In this document: positions 9,143 through 19,845 of the stretch, in pieces
How the letters are laid out: the number at the start of each line of letters is the position of its first letter
Position numbering within the stretch: the stretch's first letter is position 1
The notes under the pieces: generated by a model
What the model saw: only the letters and a program-made list of their open reading frames with translations
The model's database searches: none
Told to the model about the DNA's origin: nothing
Made by a program: the position numbers and the translations under genes
Assembly (NCBI GenBank): GCA_017642935.1
Contig: JAEPOK010000002.1
Span: forward strand, 806,001 to 870,000
Length of the DNA: 64,000 bases
Direction of reading: 5' to 3'
From: Hyphomicrobiales bacterium
Lineage (GTDB): Bacteria; Pseudomonadota; Alphaproteobacteria; Rhizobiales; MH13

Positions 9143-9415
9143 ATGGATTCTCGACGACCATGGACGCCGGCCAGTCAACGCGACGCCATCGAAGTGGTGG
9201 TCCAATCGGAAGTATTGCCGGAACTGATTGAAAGGCTTGCACGCAAACAGAGGGCGCGCGAGGCGGCACAACGCGAGGCCGCCAGCAAGGCGAGTTCGCT
9301 CCGACGATTACGCGCGCTGTTCAATCTCCCAGAACCTTCCGAAGGTCTCCCCACGCATTGGCAACGCGAGGACAACGTCACACACCCGCGGACGACCATG
9401 GGGACGATGCTCTAG
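9143..9415 (+). CDS. Hypothetical protein with a helical Ala/Arg/Glu-rich core
   Basis: A 90-residue frame whose central part (about residues 20-60, R-K-Q-R-A-R-E-A-A-Q-R-E) looks like a single charged amphipathic helix. No family was recognised. Its 3' end overlaps the convergent GGCT-like gene by 4 bp. Frame and composition are plausible, but the ribosome-binding site is weak, so it could be spurious. The 249 bp before it (8894-9142) contain no convincing gene. Confidence 0.42.
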   Translation: MDSRRPWTPASQRDAIEVVVQSEVLPELIERLARKQRAREAAQREAASKASSLRRLRALFNLPEPSEGLPTHWQREDNVTHPRTTMGTML

Positions 9416-9753
9416 TCCTGTTTGAGTTCGTAGATCGACACCTCGATCGAGCCCCGTGGCGTTTTTGCTGCCGTGACAACACGCCTGTAGGCCTCGCCTT
9501 CAAAGGCATCCACGTGCGGCCAATGACCAGGCAGGTCGGCGGACTCGAAGATGAAGACTTCAACCAGACCGGCGTGCGGGTCGAGCACAAACCCTGGATA
9601 ACCTGCCCATCGTCCTGACGGATTGACAGTGGCACGACCGCGCACTGTGCCTTCGACCCATGTCCCTTGCAGATCGGCCACTTGCGCGTGATTTTCCCGG
9701 CCTGGCGCCAAAGTTCCATAGCTGGCAAGGCGCATTTCGGCTGACATGGACAT
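9412..9753 (-). CDS. Gamma-glutamylcyclotransferase-like (AIG2/GGCT) protein
   Basis: A 113-residue single-domain protein of the GGCT/AIG2 fold. The family signature Y-G-T-L-A-P-G is near the N-terminus (residues 12-18), with the conserved acidic region D-A-F-E-G-E-A-Y-R-R at about residues 82-91 holding the predicted catalytic Glu. Relatives release 5-oxoproline from gamma-glutamyl compounds; the substrate of this branch is unknown. ATG at 9753 has GGGAG 7 nt upstream. It is probably read through from, or independent of, the LysE gene behind it on the same strand. Confidence 0.8.
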   Translation of the reverse strand: MSMSAEMRLASYGTLAPGRENHAQVADLQGTWVEGTVRGRATVNPSGRWAGYPGFVLDPHAGLVEVFIFESADLPGHWPHVDAFEGEAYRRVVTAAKTPRGSIEVSIYELKQD

Positions 9754-9776
9754 GGCCCACTCCCTTTGCTGAATGC

Positions 9777-10403
9777 CTAACGGCTTAGTGCCAAGCGCAG
9801 ACCGGCGGCCAAAAAGAGCGAACCAAGAACCCCCTCAATGATGCGACGAAACCGCCCGTAAAGGCTGCGGATCGGTGGTGAGGACAAGAGCATCGCGTAG
9901 GCGCCATGGCCGAGGAACGAGTTCAAGAACGCCACACTGATGAACAGCAGGATGACTGACAGGGGCGCTTCACCGATACCGCCAACGGCGGCGATGGCGA
10001 GCCAGAACCCGATGGCTTTGGGGTTGGAGATTTGCAGGCCAAATCCGGTGAGGCCTGTGCGCAAGGGGCTGACGGTTGTTGCCTGCGCTTTTGGCAAGGG
10101 CGGGTTACGCCAGGCCGTTTTCAGCGACTTGTAGGCAAGCCAAAACAGATAGGCGGCGCCGAGCCAGCGCAGCACAGTCATGGCATCGGCCATTTGCGCA
10201 AGGATGGCGGTGACGCCAAGGACGGTGGCCGTTGCCAGAACCACGGATCCGCTTGCAATGCCAAAGGAGGTGACGAGCGAGGCGGCGCGGCCTCGGCTGG
10301 TGGCAACGCCGAGGATAAGCATTACACCCGGGCCCGGCGAGACGATCCCCATCAACTGAATGGACCAGGCCAGGATAAGGTGCGGCAGGTATTCGCTCAG
10401 CAT
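9777..10403 (-). CDS. LysE/RhtB-family amino-acid exporter
   Basis: A 208-residue inner-membrane transporter with about six hydrophobic segments. The N-terminal segment carries the family mark S-P-G-P-G-V-M-L, and the basic loop after the third helix is followed by the conserved G-F-G-L-Q-I-S-N-P-K-A-I. Relatives export amino acids such as lysine, threonine or homoserine; the substrate cannot be assigned. It stands 23 bp upstream of the GGCT-like gene on the same strand, so a link to amino-acid or glutamyl metabolism is possible but unproven. Confidence 0.88.
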   Translation of the reverse strand: MLSEYLPHLILAWSIQLMGIVSPGPGVMLILGVATSRGRAASLVTSFGIASGSVVLATATVLGVTAILAQMADAMTVLRWLGAAYLFWLAYKSLKTAWRNPPLPKAQATTVSPLRTGLTGFGLQISNPKAIGFWLAIAAVGGIGEAPLSVILLFISVAFLNSFLGHGAYAMLLSSPPIRSLYGRFRRIIEGVLGSLFLAAGLRLALSR

Positions 10404-10498
10404 GGCTGGCCTTTCTCATGATCGTTCGACCTTGAGAATGGGACAGCAAGGGCTCGCCGCGTCAACCCGTTTTGCGACGTGTCATTTTGCGAGCTGGC

Positions 10499-11383
10499 CT
10501 ATTGTGCGGCGAAGTCGAGCGCCTGGATCGACAAGGTGCCGAAGTCCAGACCGATTTCCATGCGCACCGGTGCAACAAGCGCCTGATCGCCCACTTGCGA
10601 CAGCCAAACATACATGTTCGGGTTCTGCGCTAGATCCTGGTTTACGCGGCGGTTGGAGCGGTGGCCCGCGATCGGGCGATAGCGCAAGCGGCAGACAGCG
10701 GCCTGACCATTGCCGAACTGGACCTGTTCCATGCGCACAAACGTCATAGCGATATCGTAGCGCTGACGACCGTCGAAGAGCGGCAGCGTGCGCTCGCAAG
10801 CGGCGGGGCCGCGGGCGCTTTCCACGTTCGGTACCGGCATCAGAAGCGCCGAAACCGGATCAACCACATCGCGGCGATGCTGCGCGCGTACGGCGACGCG
10901 GTTTGGATGTTCCGACAAAGGCGGTTCGGCGGAAAGCTCGGCAATATCACCGCGTGACAGACGCATGCGCACGATGTTGGTGAGATCTTCTTCGGACGCC
11001 GACAGGTCATAGCTCACGGGAACAGCGACGGTGTTGCCAAAGACCCCGCGCGAAACCGCTTCGCCCTGGCCTTGGCTGACCAACCGACCGACGGAGCTTG
11101 TCTGGGCGGAGATGGTGGCGGTGTAGCGGCCGCTGTCGATGTTGGCGGATAGAACGCCGGTGCCGATACGAATGCCGGCAAGGCGCGCGGCATAGGTGAC
11201 GCGAAGGCTGGACACCGACGCTTGGGCGGGCTGCGGTCCGGCGACCGGGCTCACCTGCGCGACGTGGTCGATGGTCTGCACCGAGCCAAGAAAGGTTGCC
11301 GTTCCAAGCGCCAAGGCTGCGCTGGCTTTGAAAAGACGCGATAAAATGCGGTGGTTGGTCCGGGTCACGGTTTTGGTCCTCAT
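10499..11383 (-). CDS. DUF3108-domain exported protein
   Basis: A roughly 294-residue protein with an N-terminal signal peptide (hydrophobic stretch A-S-A-A-L-A-L-G-T-A near residues 20-35) followed by a DUF3108 domain opening S-L-R-V-T-Y-A-A-R-L-A-G-I-R-I-G. DUF3108 proteins are beta-rich periplasmic proteins of unknown function, and in Rhizobiales one usually sits divergent from rpmB, as here. Starts at 11398 and 11428 are also in frame; 11383 is chosen because it puts a normal basic N-region before the signal peptide. Confidence 0.85.
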   Translation of the reverse strand: MRTKTVTRTNHRILSRLFKASAALALGTATFLGSVQTIDHVAQVSPVAGPQPAQASVSSLRVTYAARLAGIRIGTGVLSANIDSGRYTATISAQTSSVGRLVSQGQGEAVSRGVFGNTVAVPVSYDLSASEEDLTNIVRMRLSRGDIAELSAEPPLSEHPNRVAVRAQHRRDVVDPVSALLMPVPNVESARGPAACERTLPLFDGRQRYDIAMTFVRMEQVQFGNGQAAVCRLRYRPIAGHRSNRRVNQDLAQNPNMYVWLSQVGDQALVAPVRMEIGLDFGTLSIQALDFAAQ

Positions 11384-11603
11384 CCGGGTACCCGCCATAG
11401 CCGAACAGCCACAACAAGCCCCATGCATTCAGTGCCATCACCCGCTTGGCGGGCGTCAGAATTGGCAAAACGCTAAGTCAAAGCCGTTGACCAGCCGTTA
11501 ACCATGCGCGATTCGTGCCCCACGCATCGGTCGTTGCCCTCCAATGTGGCATTTTTGGCGCGTTTCTACGCCGGTTCACATATGCTCAAGCGCCCAGCGA
11601 CGC

Positions 11604-11633
11604 TTGACGAGAATGGGCAGTGGTGCCTATAGA
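11604..11633 (+). promoter_or_regulatory. Putative sigma-70 promoter of rpmB
   Basis: TTGACG (11604-11609) and TATAGA (11628-11633) with an 18-nt spacer, followed by a leader of about 140 nt before rpmB. It is the best promoter match in the 393-bp divergent space 11384-11776, which otherwise holds nothing recognisable. Confidence 0.55.
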
Positions 11634-11776
11634 CACGCCTCGTTTCCAAAAGCGGCAAAAGTCCCGCGGGAAGAGCGCTGTTTGCGCCTTGTCCGACAGG
11701 CTCTCTTGTTCGCGTGCAAAGCAGCGCCAATCCGGGCCACGCTTTGCAGCAAACCAACGTTTAAGGATGACCGACC

Positions 11777-12061
11777 ATGGCGCGTCGTTGTGAATTGACC
11801 GGCAAGGGTGTGCAGACTGGCAACAATGTCAGCCATGCCAACAACAAAACCCGTCGCCGCTGGCTGCCGAACCTGAACACCGTTTCGCTCGTTTCCGATT
11901 CGCTTGGCCGTACGGTGCGCCTGCGCATTTCTGCCAGTGCACTGCGCTCGGTGGAGCATCGCGGTGGTCTTGACGCCTTTCTGTTGAAGGCACGCGACAC
12001 CGAGCTTTCGGCCAATGCGCTGAAAGTGAAGAAAGAAGTGCTGAAAGCCCAGTCCGCTTAA
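11777..12061 (+). CDS. rpmB: 50S ribosomal protein L28
   Basis: A 94-residue L28, within the normal range for alphaproteobacteria. It begins [11 protein letters not shown] and contains the basic core [12 protein letters not shown]. It lacks the extra Cys pairs of zinc-binding L28 forms. A ribosome-binding site (AAGGA) precedes the ATG. It is followed 24 bp later by the queuosine-precursor transporter on the same strand. Confidence 0.97.
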   Translation: MARRCELTGKGVQTGNNVSHANNKTRRRWLPNLNTVSLVSDSLGRTVRLRISASALRSVEHRGGLDAFLLKARDTELSANALKVKKEVLKAQSA

Positions 12062-12085
12062 GCACTGCCTTTTAAGGCTTACCTG

Positions 12086-12739
12086 ATGACCAAGACAGCT
12101 TTCTTTATCGCCGCTATGCTGGGCATGGCGGCGGTTATCGTTGTGTCCAACGTGCTGGTGCAGTACCCGCTGGCCGGCTCATTAGGGCCATTGGCTTTGG
12201 GCGATCTGCTCACCTGGGGTGCATTCACTTTCCCGCTTGCCTTTTTGGTCACGGATTTCGCCAACCGCGCCTTCGGCGCTGCCAAAGCCCGTCAGGTGGT
12301 GCTGGTCGGTTTTGCGGTCGCCGTGGTCTTGTCGTTCGTGTTTGCAACGCCGCGCATCGCGCTGGCTTCGGGCCTGTCGTTCCTGGTGGCGCAGATGTTG
12401 GATGTGCAGCTGTTCGCCCACCTCAATCGCGGTGAAAAGAAAGCCGCCTGGTGGCAGCCGCCCGCTGTTTCGTCGTTCTTCGGCTCGATGGTCGATACGG
12501 CCCTCTTCTTCACGCTGGCCTTTGCCGCGTTCCTGACGCCGTTGGTCGGGTTTGGCGATGGGTTTGCTACCGAGATGGCAACGTTGTTCGGCCTGCTGGC
12601 TGTGGACGCGCCGCGCTGGGTAAGCTGGGCGCTGGGTGATCTCTCGATCAAGCTGCTCGCAATCCCGGTTTTGCTCTTTCCCTATCGTCTGCTGCTGCTG
12701 TCTACAGGTCTGGACGCGCGACCGGTGCAGGCGGCGTAA
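12086..12739 (+). CDS. yhhQ: Queuosine precursor transporter (YhhQ/VUT family)
   Basis: A 217-residue membrane protein with about six hydrophobic segments that imports queuosine precursors (preQ0/preQ1) for tRNA modification. The family hallmarks N-V-L-V-Q-Y-P, F-P-L-A-F-L-V-T-D and the later D-V-Q-L-F-A-H ... S-S-F-F-G-S-M-V-D-T are all visible. It follows rpmB by 24 bp and probably shares its transcript. Its last 38 bp overlap the convergent phytase-like gene. Confidence 0.92.
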   Translation: MTKTAFFIAAMLGMAAVIVVSNVLVQYPLAGSLGPLALGDLLTWGAFTFPLAFLVTDFANRAFGAAKARQVVLVGFAVAVVLSFVFATPRIALASGLSFLVAQMLDVQLFAHLNRGEKKAAWWQPPAVSSFFGSMVDTALFFTLAFAAFLTPLVGFGDGFATEMATLFGLLAVDAPRWVSWALGDLSIKLLAIPVLLFPYRLLLLSTGLDARPVQAA

Positions 12740-13727
12740 GCGCTGGCAAGTCGCTCAGATCGCCGGTGATCTGAAAGCGCAGCAAAACGGTGCGCTGGAA
12801 AAAATTGCCATTGTCATCGGAAATCAACGTCAGTATCGGCCCGTCCGGGTGATCGGTCACGGCGATCCCTTCCATGTTGTCAATGATCGTGCTCCCATCG
12901 GCATCGAGAAGCAGGCGTGGGCGGACGGCGCCTGCGAGAATTTCCTCTGCCGGCAGCAGTTTCAGCCGCATGAAGATACCGTCATCCCAGGAGAAGCGGC
13001 GTTCCACGATCACCACATCGCCGCTCGGCAGTGCGGCTGCGCCGGTGACGGCGTAGCGGTCTTGGCGCTGGACAGCGAAGGGTATGACCTCGCTTGATGC
13101 GGCGAGCCTGGCGGCCGTCGGTTCTGACGCGCGTCGCGGTGGTTCTTCCAGAAACACCAGTGTTTCGCCGGCAAGCGGTCCATTCAGCATGTGAACCATG
13201 GCTTCCAAGCCAGCATTGCGGCTTCCGGTAAGAGGAGCAGCATCGCCGAAGGGCAGGCGAGCGGCCCCGCTCGGCGCACCGGCATTGGCTTCATAGGCGC
13301 GGATCGGCTGGTTACGCTCAAACGTCACCCAAAGCTCGTCGCCGATCAGCATAACGGCTTCGGCGTCGGCCAAGCGCTTGGACTGCATGGGTGTGCCATC
13401 GGTGTTGCGCAGTGGACCGATGCGCGCATCGGTGAGCCCGGTTGGTGTGCCATCGGGCTCGGTTTCCAGAGTGGCCGTTACCCAATCGCCTTCATCGGTC
13501 ACCATGATCAGGCGCTCGTCTTGCATAGTGAGGCCGGAGAGGGCCTCAAAATCGCGATGGCGGCTGGAAAGCGCCAAACCCCCTAAATAAGTCAGTGGGC
13601 CGAAGCGGTTATCTGGCGCTGACCTGTCGAAGACGGGCAGCGATGTGGCGGTGATGGTGATGGGTTCATCGGCGATGGCAGGCGATAGCGTCGCCGCCAA
13701 TGCAAGCGCAGCAATTCTACGACGCAA
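12702..13727 (-). CDS. Exported esterase-like phytase-family protein
   Basis: A 341-residue protein with a cleavable signal peptide ([13 protein letters not shown] at about residues 6-19). The body has the pattern of the esterase-like activity of phytase family: [12 protein letters not shown] near residue 42, F-E-A-L-S-G-L-T with D-E-G-D-W-V, and D-A-E-A-V-M-L with E-R-N-Q-P-I-R. These give a predicted six-bladed propeller acting in the periplasm. The substrate is unknown. The start overlaps the 3' end of cobT by 11 bp, suggesting coupling with the cobST operon. Confidence 0.85.
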   Translation of the reverse strand: MRRRIAALALAATLSPAIADEPITITATSLPVFDRSAPDNRFGPLTYLGGLALSSRHRDFEALSGLTMQDERLIMVTDEGDWVTATLETEPDGTPTGLTDARIGPLRNTDGTPMQSKRLADAEAVMLIGDELWVTFERNQPIRAYEANAGAPSGAARLPFGDAAPLTGSRNAGLEAMVHMLNGPLAGETLVFLEEPPRRASEPTAARLAASSEVIPFAVQRQDRYAVTGAAALPSGDVVIVERRFSWDDGIFMRLKLLPAEEILAGAVRPRLLLDADGSTIIDNMEGIAVTDHPDGPILTLISDDNGNFFQRTVLLRFQITGDLSDLPALTPPAPVARPDL

Positions 13728-15636
13728 GTTTCCGGCTCATTTGGCGACCGGCTGCTGCGCTCTCTTCCTCGAACAAGGAGGCGAGCTGATCAGTCATGGC
13801 GCCGGCCAGTTCTTCGGCATCAACAATGGTCACAGCCCGGCGATAGTAGCGCGTCACATCATGGCCGATACCAATGGCGATGAGGTCTACTGGTGAGCGG
13901 GTTTCGATCTGGTCGATCACGTGGCGCAGATGGCGTTCCAGATAGTTGCCGGTGTTGACCGACAAGGTGCTGTCGTCCACCGGCGCACCGTCGGAAATCA
14001 CCATCAGGATGCGGCGTTGCTCGGGGCGACCGAGCAGGCGGGCGTGGGCCCATTCCAGCGCTTCGCCGTCTATGTTTTCCTTCAGCAACCCTTCGCGCAT
14101 CATCAGACCAAGATTGCGCTTGGCGCGCCGCCAGGGCTCATCGGCGGACTTGTAGATGATGTGGCGCAGATCATTGAGGCGTCCGGGCATGGCGGGTTTG
14201 CCGGCGTTGAGCCAGGATTCACGGGACTGCCCGCCCTTCCAGGCGCGCGTGGTGAAGCCGAGCACTTCGACCTTTACGCCACAGCGTTCCAGCGTGCGGG
14301 CGAGAATATCTGCGCAGGTGGCGGCCACCGTGATAGGGCGGCCGCGCATGGAGCCGGAATTGTCGATCAGGAGTGTGACGACCGTGTCGCGGAACTCGGT
14401 GTCCTGCTCCATCTTAAAGGCGAGCGGTTGCATCGGATCGGTGACGACGCGGGTGAGGCGGGCTGAATCCAGCATGCCTTCTTCCAGATCGAAGTCCCAG
14501 CCCCGATTTTGCTGTGCCATCAGGCGGCGCTGTAATCGGTTGGCAAGGCGGGCGACGGCACCGGCAAGGTTTTGCAGCTGTTTGTCCAGAAAGGCGCGCA
14601 GGCGTTCCAGCTCCTGCGCATCGCACAGGTCCTCGACCTTCACCTCTTCATCGAATTTCGTCGTGTAGGCTTTGTAGTCGGTCAGCGGTTCCAGATAGCC
14701 CTGGTTTTGGCGCTGGTTCTGCGGGCTTCCGGCGTCCTCGCCCTGATCGGGTTCCTCGCCCTCGGACATCTCCGCGACGGATTCTTCAGACGCCTCGCTT
14801 TCGCCGGCCTCATCATCTTCGCCGGCTTCGGCGGCTTCGGCTTCCACCGAGCCGGTCATTTCATCGCCGGTGGCCTCATCATCATTCTGGCTGTCGGACT
14901 CGCCATCATCATTGACGTCGGAATCTTCATCATCCTCGTCATTGTCGGTGGCCTCGGGTGCCAGTTCAACGGCCATGTCGAGTGAGACCAGGAGATCGCG
15001 CAAGGCGCGGGCGAAGCCCTCCTGATCATCGACGGCGTCGGCGAGAGACTTCAGATCCTTGCCGGCCTTGGCTTCCACATCCTTGCGCCAGATGTCGACG
15101 ATCTTTTCAGCGCTTTTCGGAACGGGCATATCGGCGAGTTTTTCGCGTACCATCAAAGCGACCGCATCTTCCAGCGGGGCGTCGGCCTTGTCGGTGATCT
15201 CTTCAAAATTGCCGCGATGGTACTTGTCTTCCAGCATCGCTGAGAGATTGCCGCGCACGCCCTTCATGCGACCGGCGCCGATGGCCTCGACGCGCGCCTG
15301 TTCCACGGCATCGTAAATCGCGCGGGCGGCCTGGCCGTCTGGAGCCATGCTCTTGTGCAGTTTGGTGTCGTGGCAGGCCAGCCGCAGCGCCATGGCATCG
15401 GACAGACCGCGCAGGATTGCCCCATCCTCGGCGCTCATGCGGCGGGGCGGCTCGGGCAGGCGCGCACTGTTGCCAGTGAGCACAGGGCGGTCGGCCGCGA
15501 AAGTGATTTCCACGTCCTCGCGCCCGGCAATGGCCTTCAGACAGCCAGAAACGGCCTTCTTCAGCGGCTCATTGTGCGCTGCTGATCGGCTGGAGGTTCG
15601 CTGATTCGAGCCGGGGCGGGCGCGTGGGTCCGCCAT
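13717..15636 (-). CDS. cobT: Aerobic cobaltochelatase subunit CobT
   Basis: A 639-residue subunit of the CobNST complex that inserts cobalt into hydrogenobyrinic acid a,c-diamide during vitamin B12 synthesis. The N-terminal half is helical. A very acidic Asp/Glu stretch covers about residues 225-310. The C-terminal third is a von Willebrand A domain with the metal site D-N-S-G-S-M (near residue 425). CobT and CobS form an AAA+ two-ring chaperone driving CobN, which is not in this window. It starts 2 bp after the cobS stop. Confidence 0.96.
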   Translation of the reverse strand: MADPRARPGSNQRTSSRSAAHNEPLKKAVSGCLKAIAGREDVEITFAADRPVLTGNSARLPEPPRRMSAEDGAILRGLSDAMALRLACHDTKLHKSMAPDGQAARAIYDAVEQARVEAIGAGRMKGVRGNLSAMLEDKYHRGNFEEITDKADAPLEDAVALMVREKLADMPVPKSAEKIVDIWRKDVEAKAGKDLKSLADAVDDQEGFARALRDLLVSLDMAVELAPEATDNDEDDEDSDVNDDGESDSQNDDEATGDEMTGSVEAEAAEAGEDDEAGESEASEESVAEMSEGEEPDQGEDAGSPQNQRQNQGYLEPLTDYKAYTTKFDEEVKVEDLCDAQELERLRAFLDKQLQNLAGAVARLANRLQRRLMAQQNRGWDFDLEEGMLDSARLTRVVTDPMQPLAFKMEQDTEFRDTVVTLLIDNSGSMRGRPITVAATCADILARTLERCGVKVEVLGFTTRAWKGGQSRESWLNAGKPAMPGRLNDLRHIIYKSADEPWRRAKRNLGLMMREGLLKENIDGEALEWAHARLLGRPEQRRILMVISDGAPVDDSTLSVNTGNYLERHLRHVIDQIETRSPVDLIAIGIGHDVTRYYRRAVTIVDAEELAGAMTDQLASLFEEESAAAGRQMSRKLAS

Positions 15637-15638
15637 GG

Positions 15639-16652
15639 CTAACTCAGGGCGACGTTGAGCGCGGAATCTGGGATCTCGTCACCAAAGCAGCGCTGATAGA
15701 ACTCAGCCACCAGCGGACGCTCGGTCTCATCGCACTTGTTGAGGAACGAGACGCGGAAGGCAAAGCCGATCCCGCCGAAGATTTCAGCGTTCTGCGCCCA
15801 GGTGATCACGGTGCGCGGGCTCATCACGGTGGACAGATCGCCGTTGATGAACGCGTTGCGGGTGAGGTCCGCCAAGCGCACCATGTTGGCGACCTGCTCG
15901 CGGCCTTCACCGGTTTTGTAAGCAGGCGCTTTAGCCAAAACGATATCGACCTCGGTGTCGTGCGGCAGATAGTTCAGCACGGTGACCACCGACCAGCGGT
16001 CCATCTGACCTTGGTTGATCTGCTGCGTGCCGTGATAGAGACCGGAGGTATCGCCCAAGCCAATCGTGTTGGCGGTGGCGAACAGGCGGAAGCTCGGATG
16101 CGGGCGGATCACCCGGTTCTGATCGAGCAGCGTCAGGCGGCCGGAAACCTCCAGCACGCGTTGAATCACGAACATCACGTCTGGCCGGCCGGCATCATAC
16201 TCATCGAACACCAAAGCGGTGTTGGTCTGCAGCGCCCAAGGCAGGATGCCGTCCTTAAACTCGGTGACCTGCATACCGTCACGGATGACGATGGAGTCCT
16301 TGCCGACCAAATCGATACGGGAAATATGGCTGTCGAGGTTCACGCGCACGGTCGGCCAGTTGAGGCGGGCAGCGACCTGCTCGATATGGGTCGACTTGCC
16401 GGTGCCGTGATAGCCTTGAACCATCACCCGGCGGTTGTGAACGAAGCCAGCAAGGATCGCCAGGGTCGTGTCGCGGTCGAAAATATAATCGGGGTCGAAG
16501 TCCGGCACATGCGCGTCGGCCTCGGCGAACCCCTTGACCTGCATATCGGTATCGATGCCGAAGACCTTGCGCACATCGATGATTTCGGTTGGCGCGGCGT
16601 TTTCGTCGGCGGAAGCAACGCTCCCAAAGGGGGTCGGGGCAGCAAGGGTCAT
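15639..16652 (-). CDS. cobS: Aerobic cobaltochelatase subunit CobS (AAA+ ATPase)
   Basis: A 337-residue MoxR-like AAA+ ATPase, the motor of cobaltochelatase. Walker A is GYHGTGKST, with Walker B A-L-V-F-D-E-Y-D and sensor region F-R-L-F-A-T-A-N-T following. ATG at 16652 is chosen because it has AGGA about 8 nt upstream; a TTG at 16691 would add 13 residues. It is immediately followed by cobT and preceded by the DnaJ-domain gene on the same strand. Confidence 0.95.
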   Translation of the reverse strand: MTLAAPTPFGSVASADENAAPTEIIDVRKVFGIDTDMQVKGFAEADAHVPDFDPDYIFDRDTTLAILAGFVHNRRVMVQGYHGTGKSTHIEQVAARLNWPTVRVNLDSHISRIDLVGKDSIVIRDGMQVTEFKDGILPWALQTNTALVFDEYDAGRPDVMFVIQRVLEVSGRLTLLDQNRVIRPHPSFRLFATANTIGLGDTSGLYHGTQQINQGQMDRWSVVTVLNYLPHDTEVDIVLAKAPAYKTGEGREQVANMVRLADLTRNAFINGDLSTVMSPRTVITWAQNAEIFGGIGFAFRVSFLNKCDETERPLVAEFYQRCFGDEIPDSALNVALS

Positions 16653-16716
16653 GCGTTCGGTGTCCTGATCGCAGAGATTGGGGGTGGGCAAGCTTTTGGC
16701 CGCTTGCCCCGTTTGT

Positions 16717-17373
16717 CTAGCAGAAGCCGGCGGCTTTCAAGGTGTTGTAGGCTTGAATAACGTCGCGCAGGCGTTCCTCGGAGCGGCGGTCGCCCTTGTT
16801 GAGGTCCGGGTGCAGCCGTTTGGCAAGGTCCTTAAAGCGCGCCTTGACGGTCTCTGGGTCGGCATCGGTATCAAGCCCGAGTGCGGCGAAACTCTTACGA
16901 GCGGCGTTGCCGACTGTTCGTGTTTGCCGCTTGGCTTTTTGGGCCGCTGCATCACCGCCGTCGCCGAACAAAGCAAACGGATCCGCGCCGACATCATCGG
17001 CCCAGGGCTTGCGTGGTTTGCCCGACGCGGTCGGCTTAGGACCGCGGCGTTTTTTCACGGCTTCGGCCTTGCCGTTTTTGCCCCACTCCCAGGTTGGGCG
17101 ATGGCCGGTCATGGAGGCTTTCTGATACTTTGTCAGATCCTCATCGTTCATGCCGGAAAAATAGTTGTAGGATTTGTTGTAGGCCTGCACGTGCTCCAGG
17201 CAGAACCAATGGAACTCGCCCTCCTGGTCGCGACCCTTGGGCGCACGGTGCTCGCCTTTTTTCTCGCATCCTTCCCAGCCGCAGGGCGGTGCTTCGGCCT
17301 TTGGCTTGGCAGCTTTGGCCTTGCCGCGCGGCTTGATGCGGATGGAATCAAAAAGGGGGGAGTCAGACGTCAT
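16717..17373 (-). CDS. DnaJ-domain protein
   Basis: A 218-residue protein with a J-domain at its C-terminus (about residues 160-215), including the HPD tripeptide (L-H-P-D-L-N) needed to stimulate DnaK. The N-terminal part carries C-G-W-E-G-C-E and a later W-F-C-L-E-H-V that could form a Cys/His metal site. In Rhizobiales this gene commonly sits beside cobS and divergent from bolA. Here bolA is displaced by 3 kb. The client protein is unknown. Confidence 0.9.
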   Translation of the reverse strand: MTSDSPLFDSIRIKPRGKAKAAKPKAEAPPCGWEGCEKKGEHRAPKGRDQEGEFHWFCLEHVQAYNKSYNYFSGMNDEDLTKYQKASMTGHRPTWEWGKNGKAEAVKKRRGPKPTASGKPRKPWADDVGADPFALFGDGGDAAAQKAKRQTRTVGNAARKSFAALGLDTDADPETVKARFKDLAKRLHPDLNKGDRRSEERLRDVIQAYNTLKAAGFC

Positions 17374-17533
17374 GGATAACCATTATGGGAAGGCTTGCAC
17401 GGCGAACAAGGGCACGACCAAAGACTTGGGAGCGCATGCCTGCCGCGCACGGATCACGGGGAAAACAGCGGAGCGCTGGTTTAGCCTGTCTTTGGCTCCG
17501 GGTACAGAGGCAGGACGCAAGCGATCACCGTGA

Positions 17534-17838
17534 TAGTAATCAACTTTAAGTTGTAGAATATTAGATATTCATCTTTAAGTATTATAGCTTTGAATCACTG
17601 TTTTTGCGTTGTGAATGACATATAATTCACGCCTAAACAATCAATGCCCTTACGAAAATACCGGTTTCACAATCAGTGTATAGAATTTAGCCATTTAAAG
17701 TTGCACAAAAAATAATCGATTGTGATCGCGTGATTCTGATTAATACATCGTGATAACACAATATTAACCTTGATCATGTGTTTGTTACCCATCCGGGGGC
17801 CTTCAATTCACCCCGAAACTTCAGTCGGAATTGGGTGC
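17534..17838. promoter_or_regulatory. AT-rich, palindrome-rich region upstream of chemoreceptor gene
   Basis: The 465-bp space 17374-17838 has no convincing gene and becomes markedly AT-rich after about 17530. It contains perfect inverted repeats CAACTT-T-AAGTTG (17541-17553), GAATAT-TAG-ATATTC (17556-17570) and GTGAAT/ATTCAC with an 8-nt spacer (17611-17630). The first two are almost adjacent. They could be operator sites for the chemoreceptor gene or the edge of an inserted segment. No clear sigma-70 promoter was chosen. Confidence 0.45.
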
Positions 17839-19839
17839 ATGATGTTTTCTTTATCCTTGAAGGGTAAACTCTACGCAGGATTTGGCATTACTGTTCTCAT
17901 TGTCGGTTTGATGGCTGGCTATGCCATTTGGAACGGGTTGAAAAACCAATCCGCCTTCGGGTCCTACAGAGCGGCTGCTCTTCTCTCCAACGGCAGCTCA
18001 GAGTTCTCTAAAGCCGTGACGACGATGCGACTTGACGTGATGCGCTTTCGCTCCGGCGTGCTGGACGATCCAAACGCAGCCATCGCCCAATCGGTCGATC
18101 GCATTCGCGACGCCTTTGGACTGATCGAGGCGCGTAATCCTGATTTAGCCAGTCAGTTTGAAAGCATGGTCGATGATGCCGAGCAATACCAGGCGGCTAT
18201 GGATGTTGCCGCCGACCAGCAATTGGCCATCGACACCCTGCTGACCGAAACCTTACAGCCGACCGGGACCCGAGCCCGGCTTGCGCTGACGCAGATCATG
18301 CTCGGCGCCTATGAAGATCGCGATCCTGAGGCAGCCTATTATGCCGGTAGCGCGCTCCAGCATTTGTTGTTGGCGCGGGCCTATGGATCGCGTTTCATCA
18401 TCGACAATCAAGATCGCCTTCAGGCCCGTGCAGTCGAAGAAATCACGTTCGCGCAGGATTTTATGCCACGGCTTTTGCGTGTGCTCGACAATCCCACGCG
18501 ACGTGCAATCGCCGAGGATGTGGTTGCTGATTTTGCCCTCTATGAGTCCACGCTGGCCGATATCGTTGCCGCTATCTACGAGCGCAACGCCATCTATTCT
18601 GAGACGCTCGATGTTGTCGGTCCGCGCATCATGGCAGAGGCGGTTGAGATCAACACCAACCAAATCGCGATGCAGGATACGATTGGGCCGGCACTCAGCG
18701 CGAATTTTGAAACTCAACGGACTATGGCGATGATCGTCGGTGCCGTCGGCGTGATCCTTGCCAGCATATTCGGTTTTGTGCTTGCGACCAGTATCTCGCG
18801 ACCTATCGTCGGTTTGACCGATGTGATGGGCCGGCTGCGTGAACGCGATTACGCGGTCACGATTCCCGCGCTCGACCGCAAAGATGAGTTGGGGTCGATG
18901 GCCACCGCGATCGACGTATTCAAATCGAGCATGATGGAAGGCGACCGGCTGCGCGAAGAGCAGGAGGCCGAACAGGCCAAGCGATTGGCGCGCGCTGAAA
19001 CCATCGAAAAGGCAATCAACGCATTTGAGACGGCCAGTCAGGAAGCGCTTGGCGCCGTGCTGCAATCGGCGGAGTCGATGCAGAACTCATCGGAGTCCCT
19101 GTCGGCGACGGCCAACGAGACCAACGCCCAATCGCAGGCCGTAGCGTCGGCCTCCGAAGAGGTGAGCGCCAATGTCCAGACTGTGGCGGGTGCGGCCGAA
19201 GAGCTTTCCGCTTCCATTGCCGAGATCGGTCAGCAGGTGGCCAACTCCGCCGATATGTCGCGTGAGGCAGTCGGCTCGGCGCAATCGACCAGCGAGCAGG
19301 TGGAATCGCTTGCCCAGACGGCAGAAAAGATTGGCCAGGTCGTCAGCCTGATCATGGATATCGCTGAGCAGACCAACCTCTTGGCGCTCAACGCAACCAT
19401 CGAGGCAGCGCGCGCCGGCGATGCTGGAAAGGGCTTTGCGGTCGTGGCTAGCGAAGTGAAGGCGCTTGCCGAGCAGACGGCCAAAGCGACCGAGCAGATT
19501 GGCGATCAAGTGACCGCGATCCAGACGGCAACGCAAAGCTCGGTGACCGCGATCCAGTCGATCACCGGCAAGATCGAAGCCATGGACGAGGCCGCCTCCG
19601 CCATTGCCGCAGCTGTCGAAGAGCAAGGCTCGGCAACGCAGGACATTGCCCGCAGCGTGCAGCAGGTCGCCGAGGGAACCAACGAGGTTTCGCGGAACAT
19701 TCATGGCGTGCGTGAAGCTGCCGATGCCACCGGTCAGTCTTCCACCGACGTTCTGCAATCCTCTGTCGTTGTGAACGACAAAGCCGCCGACATGCGGCGC
19801 AACATCGACGCTTTCTTGGCGACGATCCGCGCCGCGTAA
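17839..19839 (+). CDS. Methyl-accepting chemotaxis protein (transmembrane chemoreceptor)
   Basis: A 667-residue chemoreceptor. One membrane segment lies near residues 10-30, followed by a ~265-residue helical periplasmic sensor, a second segment near 296-318 ([11 protein letters not shown]) and a HAMP domain (about 319-370, P-I-V-G-L-T-D-V-M). The signalling hairpin has the invariant tip [19 protein letters not shown] (around 510-530). No C-terminal CheR-binding pentapeptide is seen. The start M-M-F is chosen because it directly precedes the membrane segment; 23 more in-frame residues exist upstream. No che operon is present in the window. The ligand is unknown. Confidence 0.95.
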   Translation: MMFSLSLKGKLYAGFGITVLIVGLMAGYAIWNGLKNQSAFGSYRAAALLSNGSSEFSKAVTTMRLDVMRFRSGVLDDPNAAIAQSVDRIRDAFGLIEARNPDLASQFESMVDDAEQYQAAMDVAADQQLAIDTLLTETLQPTGTRARLALTQIMLGAYEDRDPEAAYYAGSALQHLLLARAYGSRFIIDNQDRLQARAVEEITFAQDFMPRLLRVLDNPTRRAIAEDVVADFALYESTLADIVAAIYERNAIYSETLDVVGPRIMAEAVEINTNQIAMQDTIGPALSANFETQRTMAMIVGAVGVILASIFGFVLATSISRPIVGLTDVMGRLRERDYAVTIPALDRKDELGSMATAIDVFKSSMMEGDRLREEQEAEQAKRLARAETIEKAINAFETASQEALGAVLQSAESMQNSSESLSATANETNAQSQAVASASEEVSANVQTVAGAAEELSASIAEIGQQVANSADMSREAVGSAQSTSEQVESLAQTAEKIGQVVSLIMDIAEQTNLLALNATIEAARAGDAGKGFAVVASEVKALAEQTAKATEQIGDQVTAIQTATQSSVTAIQSITGKIEAMDEAASAIAAAVEEQGSATQDIARSVQQVAEGTNEVSRNIHGVREAADATGQSSTDVLQSSVVVNDKAADMRRNIDAFLATIRAA

Positions 19840-19845
19840 AAGCTT

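Noticed and set aside
15624-16760. A 378-residue plus-strand frame across cobS
   Set aside because: Antisense to a gene with unmistakable AAA+ motifs; no family features in the plus-strand product.
17237-17533. A 98-residue plus-strand frame overlapping the dnaJ-like gene start
   Set aside because: Most of it is antisense to the DnaJ-domain gene and the remainder shows no family features or ribosome-binding site.
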